Assembly (NCBI GenBank): GCA_964458325.1
Contig: CAYWIM010000034.1
Coordinates: 1-42,476, forward strand
Length of the DNA stretch: 42,476 bases
Origin: JAGMXM01 sp964458325
Lineage (GTDB): Bacteria; Verrucomicrobiota; Verrucomicrobiia; Limisphaerales; UBA1319
Direction of reading: 5' to 3'
Shown here piece after piece: positions 24,742 through 32,091 of this stretch. Within the stretch, counting starts at the first letter, position 1. Every line of letters begins with the position of its first letter. The position numbers and the translations under genes are program-made. The notes under the pieces were generated by a model. The model saw nothing but the letters and a program-made list of their open reading frames with translations. It ran no database searches and was not told the origin of the DNA.

Positions 24742-26171
24742 AAACGGTTGTGCACTGGTTCCGACGCGATCTGCGAATCGCCGACAACACAGGCCTCAGC
24801 GAGGCGATCCGCCAGGCCCTGCACGTCTGGCCGTTGTTCATCCTCGACGATGCCATCCTCGGCGGCGCCGACATGGGGGCAGCGCGAATCGCATTCCTTC
24901 TCGAATCCATTCGATCGCTCGCGCGCGACCTGGCCGAACTGGGCCGCCCCCTGACCATCCGCCGCGGGCTGCCCGAGCCCGAGCTGGTCCGATTCTGCCG
25001 CGAGGTGGGCGCCGAAGCGGTCTTCTGCAATCGGGATTACGAGCCGTATTGCTCCCAGCGCGATGCCCGCATTTTCAATGCGCTGAACGGGCTCGGTGTC
25101 GGCTTCGAGATTTTCAAGGACTCCGTGCTGTGCGAGGACCAGGATCTCCTGACGAAGGCGGGGCGGCCTTTCACCGTCTTCACCCCGTACTCGAAGGCAT
25201 GGAAAAGCCGGCCCATCCCGCCGCCCCGCCCCCGCCCTGCCCACTGCGATCCTCCCGCCCGATCCCCCGCCAGCATTCCCCTCCCCAACTCTTCCGACAT
25301 GCTGGGTTTCCCCCTGAACCAAAAGATCTGCGCTGGTGGCGAGCCAGCCGCTCGAAAATGCCTCAGCCGATTCTTGCGACAATCCGCCCGCCGCTACGGT
25401 GACCAGCGCGACTACCCCGCGATGGACGGCACCTCGATGCTGTCGCCTCACCTCCACTTCGGCACGATCAATGTTCGCACCGTCCTTAAGTCGCTCGGCG
25501 ACTCTTTGGCTGGCGCCGGCGCCGCCGAACGCCGAAATGCGGACGTCTTCGTCAACCAATTGATCTGGCGCGAGTTTTATCTCCAGATCCTCTGGCATTT
25601 CCCCCGTGTGGCCACCGGATGCTTCCGGGCCGAATACGACCGCCTGGAGTGGAAGGGATCTCCGTCCCATTTCCAGGCCTGGTGCGCGGGTCAAACGGGC
25701 TACCCCATCGTCGACGCCGCCCTGCGATGCCTCAACGCCACCGGATGGATGCACAACCGGGCGCGCATGATTGTCGCGATGTTCCTCACGAAAGACCTGC
25801 TGCTCCCCTGGCAGCAGGGAGAACAGTATTTCATGCGGCAACTGGTAGACGGCGATCTCGCCGCCAACAACGGCGGCTGGCAATGGTGCGCCGGCACCGG
25901 CACCGATGCGGCCCCCTACTTCCGCATCTTCAATCCGGTCTCGCAAGGGGAGCGGTTCGATCCCGAAGGCGCATTCGTTCGCTCCTGGATCCCCGAACTC
26001 GCCGGCCTCGACGCTCGACATATCCACCGCCCCTGGGAAGCGCCCTCGGGAAGCGCCGACCTCAAGCGCTATCCATCCCGTATCGTCCGCCACGAGGAGC
26101 AGCGGCCCCGTTGCCTCGCCATGTTCCAGGCCGTCAAGAGAATGTCCCCCATTCAATCCTCTTGTCCTTGA
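24738..26171 (+). CDS. phrB: Deoxyribodipyrimidine photolyase (class I cryptochrome/photolyase)
   Basis: 477 residues. The N-terminal alpha/beta antenna-binding domain opens with TVVHWFRRDLRIADN, the family hallmark. The FAD-binding helical domain contains TSMLSPHLHFGTI, FVNQLIWREFYLQIL, GYPIVDAALRCL and GWMHNRARMIVAMFLTKDLL, then ANNGGWQWCAGTGTD and PYFRIFNPVSQGERFDP. All are strongly conserved in CPD photolyases that repair UV-induced cyclobutane dimers using blue light. The linker at about 155-190 is proline-rich. Length is normal. It overlaps the acyltransferase fragment by ATGA and converges on the DUF1080 gene 27 bases downstream. A cryptochrome-like role cannot be excluded, but the N-N-G-G-W-Q-W-x-A-(S/G)-T-G-(T/C)-D motif favours repair. 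Confidence 0.95.
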   Translation: MKTVVHWFRRDLRIADNTGLSEAIRQALHVWPLFILDDAILGGADMGAARIAFLLESIRSLARDLAELGRPLTIRRGLPEPELVRFCREVGAEAVFCNRDYEPYCSQRDARIFNALNGLGVGFEIFKDSVLCEDQDLLTKAGRPFTVFTPYSKAWKSRPIPPPRPRPAHCDPPARSPASIPLPNSSDMLGFPLNQKICAGGEPAARKCLSRFLRQSARRYGDQRDYPAMDGTSMLSPHLHFGTINVRTVLKSLGDSLAGAGAAERRNADVFVNQLIWREFYLQILWHFPRVATGCFRAEYDRLEWKGSPSHFQAWCAGQTGYPIVDAALRCLNATGWMHNRARMIVAMFLTKDLLLPWQQGEQYFMRQLVDGDLAANNGGWQWCAGTGTDAAPYFRIFNPVSQGERFDPEGAFVRSWIPELAGLDARHIHRPWEAPSGSADLKRYPSRIVRHEEQRPRCLAMFQAVKRMSPIQSSCP

Positions 26172-26198
26172 ACCAAACCGTCCTGGATCCCTCGGGCT

Positions 26199-27545
26199 CT
26201 ACAGCGCCTTGATCCGGATGTTCCGGAATGCCACCGGATCGCTGTGGCCCGCAAAGCCGAAATAGCCCGAGGTCCGATCCTTGCCGGGATGCGCCCGGTT
26301 GCCCATGAACTGGGTCACCTGGCTTAAGTCGGCATCGAGAATGGTGGTCCCGTTCAACTCGACCTTGATCGTCGAGCCTTGGACCGTGACCTGCTGGTAG
26401 TTCCATTGGCCGGTCGGACGCAGAAAGCCCCGGCGCGCCGGGACCATCCCGTAAGCCGAGCCGTGGAACTGCCGCGGATCCAGATCCGCATATTTCTTGG
26501 CTTCATTGTCCAGGACCTGGAGCTCGCACATGCCCGAGTAGGCAGTGTCGCCCTGGCCCGGATACCGGATCGCGAGCCCGTTGTTGCCTCCCGGCGGAAG
26601 CTGGAACTCGAGCCGCGCGATGAAATCCCCAAATTCCTGATGGTAATAGATGATGCCGCCTTTGTCGGGCCGGCAGACGATCGCGCCGTCACGGACCTCG
26701 TAATTCTCGACCGGCCCCTGCCAGCCCGCCAGATCGCGGCCGTTGAACACAGGAACAAAGCCCGGTTCCGCCAGCAGCAGGTTCGCCTCCTCGGGGCCAA
26801 TCTCACGCGCGAAAATGTTCCGCCACCGGATCTCGCCGCCGTGCGTCTGCAGCTGGATGGGCCCGCGCGCCCAGAGCGGCGCCGTGCGATCCCAGAAGTT
26901 CTCCATGGCCGCATGATCGACTACCAGCTTGCCGTTCAAATACACCGTCGTTCGATCCCCCACCTGCAGGATCCGAAACCGGTTCCACTCGCCGAAAGGG
27001 CGGTCGGCCAGGAACCGCGGATTCTTGCCCGGCGCGCCGGAGCTGTTGTTCCATAAACCGCCCGATCCCAGATCCGCCCCCAGCGACCACTTGCCGCCTT
27101 CGCGGGTGTAATCCCAGATCTGCACCTGGGGGTTGTAGCGAAGATAGATGCCGCTGTCCGCCTGCGGCACGGTCCGGTAATCGATCCAGAGCTCGATGTC
27201 GCCGAAGTCGCGATCGGTTGTCGCATAAACGCCGTGGCCGTCATTGACCAGCTCGCCGTTCTCGACCCGCCAATGCTTCCGGAAATCCTCCAGATCCGCC
27301 GCTCGCTTGCTGGCGCGCTCCTCGGCATTCATGGCCTGCAGCTTGCGTGGATCAAAATGCCCCAGCCCATGCCACCCCTCCAGATCCCGCCCGTTGAACA
27401 AGGCGACAAATCCGGGCGGAGGTTCCGCCTCCGCCCCGCCAACGGTTGCGGGTGAAAGCCCGAGGAAAGCACTGCCGGCAATCCATGCCAAGAGCGCCGC
27501 GAGCGGCGCGCCGGCCGACAACCCATAGCTCTGATTCGTATTCAC
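26199..27545 (-). CDS. Secreted protein with two DUF1080 (3-keto-disaccharide hydrolase) domains
   Basis: 448 residues from a GTG at 27545, with a long signal peptide ending near GGAEA. Two DUF1080 domains are in tandem. The first (about 45-250) opens FVALFNGRDLEGWHG, carries FGDIELWIDYRTVPQADSGI and ends in the usual GEIRWRNIFAREI. The second (about 262-448) opens FVPVFNGRDLAGWQGP, with FIARLEFQLPPGGNNGLAIR, and ends in VAFRNIRIKAL. DUF1080 is a jelly-roll fold named from 3-keto-glycoside hydrolase activity and is heavily expanded in Planctomycetes and Verrucomicrobia, often near Gfo/Idh/MocA oxidoreductases, as here within 3 kb. The first domain has an insertion rich in charged residues (DPRKLQAMNAEERASKRAAD). 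The start is unusual because a good promoter would place transcription at the start codon itself. Confidence 0.88.
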   Translation of the reverse strand: MNTNQSYGLSAGAPLAALLAWIAGSAFLGLSPATVGGAEAEPPPGFVALFNGRDLEGWHGLGHFDPRKLQAMNAEERASKRAADLEDFRKHWRVENGELVNDGHGVYATTDRDFGDIELWIDYRTVPQADSGIYLRYNPQVQIWDYTREGGKWSLGADLGSGGLWNNSSGAPGKNPRFLADRPFGEWNRFRILQVGDRTTVYLNGKLVVDHAAMENFWDRTAPLWARGPIQLQTHGGEIRWRNIFAREIGPEEANLLLAEPGFVPVFNGRDLAGWQGPVENYEVRDGAIVCRPDKGGIIYYHQEFGDFIARLEFQLPPGGNNGLAIRYPGQGDTAYSGMCELQVLDNEAKKYADLDPRQFHGSAYGMVPARRGFLRPTGQWNYQQVTVQGSTIKVELNGTTILDADLSQVTQFMGNRAHPGKDRTSGYFGFAGHSDPVAFRNIRIKAL

Positions 27546-27551
27546 GTCTCA

Positions 27552-27580
27552 TTCATATTCGTTTTCATGCCCCGGGTCAA
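27552..27580 (-). promoter_or_regulatory. Putative promoter implying a leaderless DUF1080 transcript
   Basis: On the minus strand TTGACC (27580-27575) and TATGAA (27557-27552) are spaced by exactly 17 bases, the best consensus pair I found in the window. The expected start point, six to seven bases past the -10, falls on the GTG start codon at 27545. Consensus-based only. Confidence 0.45.
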
Positions 27581-27659
27581 CCATGAGCCCCGGCATCCAA
27601 GCTTGCATGCCATCCGCGACTGTGGGATGCTCAGGCCCGCTATCAACCGATGCGTTGCT

Positions 27660-28382
27660 ATGGAAAACCGCGAAGCCACACCAATGTACCGCCTGTGGAA
27701 TCAATCCGGGAAAGCCTCGGATCCGGTCGAGCTGCCGGGCCTTATCCAATGGATCAAATCGGGCCAGGCCAACGCAGACTCGTGGATCTACCTCGAACAC
27801 GAGACCGCATGGCGCAAGGCGGGAGCGCTGGCCGAATGCCAGATGTTTCTCAAGCCGCGCGCCGGCGCTGCCGCGGCGCCTTCCGCGGGGCCCGCCCGGC
27901 CCGCCAGCGATCTCAAGCCCGCCTGGCTCCGCCGGATCAAGATCCTGGCGGACATGAGCGACGAGCAGCTCGAAGTGTTCGTCAGCAGCATGGAGACCCT
28001 CCGCCCCCGCCAGTTCAGCCAGGTGGTCAACAAAGACGAGCATGGCGACGCGATGTATCTCATCCTCGAAGGCGAGCTGCGCGTTCGCATCATGATCGAC
28101 CGCAAGGAATCGACGCTCGCCACCCTGAGCGCCGGGGATTTCTTTGGCGAGATCTCCCTGCTCGACCACGGGCCGCGATCGGCCGACGTCGTCGCCAACA
28201 AGGATAGCGTCCTGGTCCGGATCTCGACGGCCGCCTTCGAACGCCTCATGCGCGAGTCGCCGCAGGTTGCCCTCCCCTTCCTCTACGCTCTCAGCAAGTC
28301 CGTGGTCGGCCGCGTCCGCAACGTCAACAAACGATACGAGGATTCGATCCACTTTTCCCGCACTGCCAGCACGGTTCATTGA
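27660..28382 (+). CDS. GYF_2-like plus cyclic-nucleotide-binding domain protein without an effector domain
   Basis: 240 residues from the ATG at 27660; an ATG at 27684 (MYRLWNQ) is equally possible, and the frame is open further upstream. The first 50 residues (YRLWNQSGKASDPVELPGL through DSWIYLEHETAWRKA) resemble the GYF_2/DUF4339 fold, a peptide- or protein-interaction module. After an Ala/Pro linker, a cyclic-nucleotide-binding domain covers about 88-210. Its phosphate-binding cassette is essentially complete: FFGEISLLDHGPRSADVV, with the key glutamate and arginine. No helix-turn-helix, kinase or channel segment follows, and the protein ends about 25 residues after the domain, so it is not a CRP-type regulator. 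It may sense cAMP/cGMP and act through a partner. Apparently cytoplasmic. It is divergent from the DUF1080 gene, with a 114-base shared region. Confidence 0.8.
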   Translation: MENREATPMYRLWNQSGKASDPVELPGLIQWIKSGQANADSWIYLEHETAWRKAGALAECQMFLKPRAGAAAAPSAGPARPASDLKPAWLRRIKILADMSDEQLEVFVSSMETLRPRQFSQVVNKDEHGDAMYLILEGELRVRIMIDRKESTLATLSAGDFFGEISLLDHGPRSADVVANKDSVLVRISTAAFERLMRESPQVALPFLYALSKSVVGRVRNVNKRYEDSIHFSRTASTVH

Positions 28383-28491
28383 TCGTCCGCTCGACGCGCG
28401 CCGCGCCGCGCATCCGCTGCCCGGATGGCAAGCGGCCCTGCTGAGCGCGGTCCGCATCCCGTTGCGGACGGCCAACCGCCCATTGAACTCC

Positions 28492-30141
28492 ATGAAAACG
28501 CACACGCTTCTCGCTCGGATGACCATGGCCGCCGCCGCAGCCGGATGGCTGTCTCAGGATCCGTCCATCCATGCGGCCGCCACCCCGCAATGGGCGCCCT
28601 ATGAAGCCGTCTTGACCGCCGCCACCCAGCCGCCCAACCCGTACGTCGCCCTCTCCGCCGAGGCCGCTCTCGATCCCCCCAACGGCGGCCCCCGCCGCCG
28701 TTTGCCCCTGTTCTGGGATGGCGGCCGGACCTGGAAGTTCCGGTTCAGCCCAGACACGCCCGGAGTGTGGCAATGGACCGTTCTCAGCGAGGACCAGGGG
28801 CTCGACGGGCAGACAGGCCGACTCGAAGTCGCCGCTTCCGACCATCCGGGCCGCCTCGAGCCGATGGCCCGATTTCCGCATCACTTCTCCCGGCAGAATG
28901 GCGCCCCATTCTGGTTCCTCGGCGACACCGCCTGGGCGCTGTTCACCGACAGCACGAGCGAACACCACGATCGCGCCGCGGCGTTTCGCTACCTCGAGGC
29001 CCGCGCCCGCCAGGGCTTCAACGTCGTCCATTCCATGCTTCTCAGCGAAGCGGGATGGGGCAACGCCGGCGGCCCCCCCTTCCTGGACCTGGCGGCGGAG
29101 CGGATCAACCCCGCCTACTGGCAAGAGGTGGACCTGCGGATCGCCGAGGCGAACCGACTGGGAATCGTCTGCGGTCTCGCATTGGCCTGGGGCGACAAAC
29201 GCAAGGCCGAGCCCTTCGCCTGGCGGCGATTCCCTTCTGTCGAGGCGCGCCATCGCTATGCCCGCTATATCGCCGCCCGCTACGGCGCGCTGGACGTCTA
29301 TTTCATCGTCTCTGGCGAGTGGCATGCCGAAATCCGCACTCGGCCCTCGACCGAGGAGGCCCTCCGCCAGGAATTCATCGCGCTCGGCAACACGATCCGG
29401 ATCGCCGATCCCCATGGCCGAATGATGGCCATTCACCCCATGACCAGCCACGGCAGCGTCCGCGAGTTCAATTCCGCCCCCTGGATGACGTTCGGAGATT
29501 ACCAGCAGAATTATCGCGACCTCCATGCCCGCGCGCTCCTCTCGCGATCCTATCGCAAGCCCGTGGTCAATTCCGAGTACGGATACTTCCTGCGCGATCA
29601 GGATGGCGATGGCGTCCCGGATAAGGACAACAGCACCAGCATCGAATCCATGCGCCATGCCACCTGGGACATCGTCATGGCCGGCGGCTACCCCGTCACC
29701 GGCTTCGGCACGACTTACTTCGGCGGCAATCGCGATCCCGACCCCTTCGATCTCGAGGCGGACAAGAACCGCCCATGGGAGCTCCAGATCGGCCTCGTCA
29801 AGCGCCTCTTCGCCGCGTTCGATTGGTGGAGACTCGAACCCCATGACGACGCGCTGCGCTGCGCCGTTCCTCGAGGAACGGAGGGCAAGGAATTCGGCCG
29901 GATGGCTCCGCCTCGAGTCGCCTACTGGTGCCTGGCCGAGCCCGGCCGGCAATACCTCCTCTACGCCCGCGGCCTGACCACCCCGGTCGAACTGCGGATC
30001 CCCGCCGATGCGGCCCTGTCCCAATGCCGGCTCTTCAACCCGCGCACGGGCGAGTTCAAGAGCCTTCCGCTTCCCGCCAACGCGGGCCTCTTCGAATTCT
30101 CGCCGCCGGACGACCAGGACTGGGCGGTGATCATTCGATAG
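28492..30141 (+). CDS. Secreted DUF5060/DUF4038 glycoside-hydrolase-like protein
   Basis: 549 residues from the ATG at 28492, chosen because it begins a signal peptide (MKTHTLLARMTMAAAAAGWL); the open frame upstream overlaps the preceding gene and is spurious. The N-terminal beta domain (about 35-125, WAPYEAVLTAATQPPNPYV then TPGVWQWTVLSEDQ) is DUF5060-like. From about 130 a DUF4038 barrel begins with HHFSRQNGAPFWFLGDTAWA, a family signature shared with apiosidase (GH140) relatives. YFIVSGEWHAE and KPVVNSEYGYF (about 359) supply candidate catalytic acids. A small C-terminal beta domain closes the protein. These enzymes cleave plant-type polysaccharide side chains, but the sugar specificity cannot be predicted. 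It follows the cyclic-nucleotide-binding gene by 109 bases without an obvious terminator, so the two could be co-transcribed. Confidence 0.8.
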   Translation: MKTHTLLARMTMAAAAAGWLSQDPSIHAAATPQWAPYEAVLTAATQPPNPYVALSAEAALDPPNGGPRRRLPLFWDGGRTWKFRFSPDTPGVWQWTVLSEDQGLDGQTGRLEVAASDHPGRLEPMARFPHHFSRQNGAPFWFLGDTAWALFTDSTSEHHDRAAAFRYLEARARQGFNVVHSMLLSEAGWGNAGGPPFLDLAAERINPAYWQEVDLRIAEANRLGIVCGLALAWGDKRKAEPFAWRRFPSVEARHRYARYIAARYGALDVYFIVSGEWHAEIRTRPSTEEALRQEFIALGNTIRIADPHGRMMAIHPMTSHGSVREFNSAPWMTFGDYQQNYRDLHARALLSRSYRKPVVNSEYGYFLRDQDGDGVPDKDNSTSIESMRHATWDIVMAGGYPVTGFGTTYFGGNRDPDPFDLEADKNRPWELQIGLVKRLFAAFDWWRLEPHDDALRCAVPRGTEGKEFGRMAPPRVAYWCLAEPGRQYLLYARGLTTPVELRIPADAALSQCRLFNPRTGEFKSLPLPANAGLFEFSPPDDQDWAVIIR

Positions 30142-30179
30142 CCCGGTTCATTCACGGCCTTGAATCGCGCCTCTGCGGC

Positions 30180-31106
30180 TCACAGGTCCATAGCTGCTGG
30201 CGCTCCGGACACCTCCTCGAGCTTCGTCAGCAGCTTGCGCGATAGCTCGACAAACCACGGTTGAGACCGGCTCTGCTCCGGCGATCCGGCGGGCCGCTCG
30301 ACACGCATCACCTCGACCAGCCGGCCAGGGTTGGACGCCATCAGAAATACACGGTCCCCCAGGTAAACCGCCTCCTCGACCGAGTGCGTGACGATGAATA
30401 CCGTTCCCTGCTGCTCGCTCCAGAGCCGAACCAGCAGCTCCTGCATCCGCAGGCGAATCCCCGGATCCAGCGCGCCGAATGGCTCGTCCATCAGCAATAC
30501 GCGCGGATGCAGCACCAGGGTCGCCGCGATCGCCACCCGCTGCTGCATGCCGCCGGAAAGCTCGGACGGGTATTTCTTTTCCGAGCCATCGAGCCCGACC
30601 TTTTTCACCCAGGATTCCGCCTGCGCATGGCGTTCGGATCTCGGCACGCCACGGAGCATGAGCCCGAAGGCGATATTGTCGATGACGTTGAGATGCGGCA
30701 GCAAAGAGTACTTCTGGTCCACAAAACCGCGGTCGGGTCCAGGCTCCTGCACCGGCTTGCCAAAGACAAGGGCTTCCCCCGCGGTGGGCGGAAAATGCGG
30801 CTTCAGGCCTGCAATGATGCGCAGAATCGTCGATTTGCCGCAGCCGGATGGACCCACGATCGCGATCAGCTCGCCCTGGTCCGGCAGGTCCTCGACGGTG
30901 AAGGTGACATTCTCGATGGCCACCTTCGCATTCGGCGGTTCGCCGAAGCGCTTGGTCACCCCTCGAAAAACGACCACCGGCGGGCGCTCGGCCGGATCCG
31001 GGGCTTTCACGCGCGATGCGGCATTCTCGAGCCCGCCCGCTGGATCGGCGGCTTGCGCATCCACAGCAGGATTCTCCGGGTGCGGCTCTCCTGTTCGTTC
31101 GGCCAT
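30180..31106 (-). CDS. ABC transporter ATPase, nitrate/sulfonate/taurine type
   Basis: 308 residues, cytoplasmic energy subunit. Walker A is GPSGCGKST (85-93), the Q-loop region FVDQKYSLLPHLNV (128-141), the signature LSGGMQQR (183-190), Walker B VLLMDEPFGALD (203-214) and the H-loop VTHSVEEAV. The pattern GPSGCGKST...SLLPHLNV...EPFGALD is that of the SsuB/TauB/NrtD group. An N-terminal extension of about 45 residues, rich in Ala, Pro and acidic residues, precedes the domain and is not usual. Its ATG lies one base after the permease stop (TAA-C-ATG), so translation is coupled. Last gene of the VWA/SBP-OmpA/permease/ATPase cassette. It converges with the DUF4038 gene, with a 38-base gap holding no clear terminator. 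Confidence 0.92.
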   Translation of the reverse strand: MAERTGEPHPENPAVDAQAADPAGGLENAASRVKAPDPAERPPVVVFRGVTKRFGEPPNAKVAIENVTFTVEDLPDQGELIAIVGPSGCGKSTILRIIAGLKPHFPPTAGEALVFGKPVQEPGPDRGFVDQKYSLLPHLNVIDNIAFGLMLRGVPRSERHAQAESWVKKVGLDGSEKKYPSELSGGMQQRVAIAATLVLHPRVLLMDEPFGALDPGIRLRMQELLVRLWSEQQGTVFIVTHSVEEAVYLGDRVFLMASNPGRLVEVMRVERPAGSPEQSRSQPWFVELSRKLLTKLEEVSGAPAAMDL

Positions 31107-31107
31107 G

Positions 31108-31968
31108 TTACTTTTGCTTGTGGTAGGGGAAGAGAAGGTTGCCGCCCAGGCGCCAGAGCTGGTCGCATGCCACGGCGATCAACACAATCACAATGATGAT
31201 GGCAAAAATGGATGGCGTCTGGCTGCGCCTTTCCGAGATGCCGATGAGCGCGCCCAAGCCGTACTCAGGGCGCACCACGATCTCCGCCATGATGATCCAG
31301 CCCCAACCCACCCCATACACGCCGCGCAGGTGGCCCCAGATGCCCGCCTTGGCCACGGGAAACAAGACGTGCCGGACCAGCTGCCACTGCGACGCACCCT
31401 TCGTCGCCGCCACATCCAGGAACGCCGCCGGCACATCGGCAATCTCGCGGATCACCAGCGGGAGCAAAGCCACAAAACAGCCAATGAACAGGAACCCGAT
31501 CTTCTGGGTCTCGCCCGTGCCGAACCAGGTCATGCTCAGCGGGATGAAAACAACGATCGGCACATAGGCGCCGGCAAGAGCCAGGGGGCGGAAGAAAGCG
31601 GAGACCGGCGGGAATGTCGCCATGTAGATGCCCAGCGGCACCGCCACTACTGCCGCCAGGGTGAAGCCGGTCGTCACTCGAAGCCAGGACATGAGCGCGC
31701 TGCGCACCAGGCCTTGCTCGATGTGCAGCGGCTTGAACGACTGGAACACTTCCAGCGGGCTGGGCAAAATGAGCGGCTGCACCATGCGCTCGCCCACCGG
31801 TCCGCGCGTGGCGATCCACCACGCCAGCAGCGCCAGACCCAGGAAACCAGCCGTCAGCCCCAACGCTCGAGGATACGTAAGATCCCCGCGCACTCGCAGC
31901 CCCGCCCATCGAACCACGGCCGTCAGCAGCGCTACAAACACCAGCGCGAATAGGAAAAAGCCTATCAT
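31108..31968 (-). CDS. ABC transporter permease, nitrate/sulfonate/taurine type
   Basis: 286 residues from the ATG at 31968; a GTG immediately before it (31971) is the alternative, and GGGG lies five bases upstream of that GTG. Six or seven hydrophobic helices are visible. The cytoplasmic EAA loop that docks on the ATPase is well preserved: FLDVAATKGASQWQLVRHVL, with the key glycine. YVPIVVFIPLSMTWFGTGET and MAEIVVRPEYGLGALI are typical of SsuC/TauC-like permeases. One permease gene implies a homodimer. A 123-base gap to the upstream SBP-OmpA gene contains a short direct repeat of TGTGGATG (near 32043 and 32053) but no clear terminator, so one operon is still likely. Substrate unknown. Confidence 0.9.
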   Translation of the reverse strand: MIGFFLFALVFVALLTAVVRWAGLRVRGDLTYPRALGLTAGFLGLALLAWWIATRGPVGERMVQPLILPSPLEVFQSFKPLHIEQGLVRSALMSWLRVTTGFTLAAVVAVPLGIYMATFPPVSAFFRPLALAGAYVPIVVFIPLSMTWFGTGETQKIGFLFIGCFVALLPLVIREIADVPAAFLDVAATKGASQWQLVRHVLFPVAKAGIWGHLRGVYGVGWGWIIMAEIVVRPEYGLGALIGISERRSQTPSIFAIIIVIVLIAVACDQLWRLGGNLLFPYHKQK

Positions 31969-32091
31969 CACTGCCCCATCAGCGCCCTGAGGATGGCCCT
32001 CCTCGCCCGTGAGTGATCTTCTGGCCTCTGCCCTTCACGCATGTGTGGATGGCTGTGGATGAGAATCGGATCGGATCCGAGGCGGGTCTGG

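Noticed and set aside
28144..28491. Upstream extension of the DUF5060/DUF4038 gene
   Set aside because: It overlaps the end of the cyclic-nucleotide-binding gene in another frame and lacks family similarity; the signal peptide starts at 28492.
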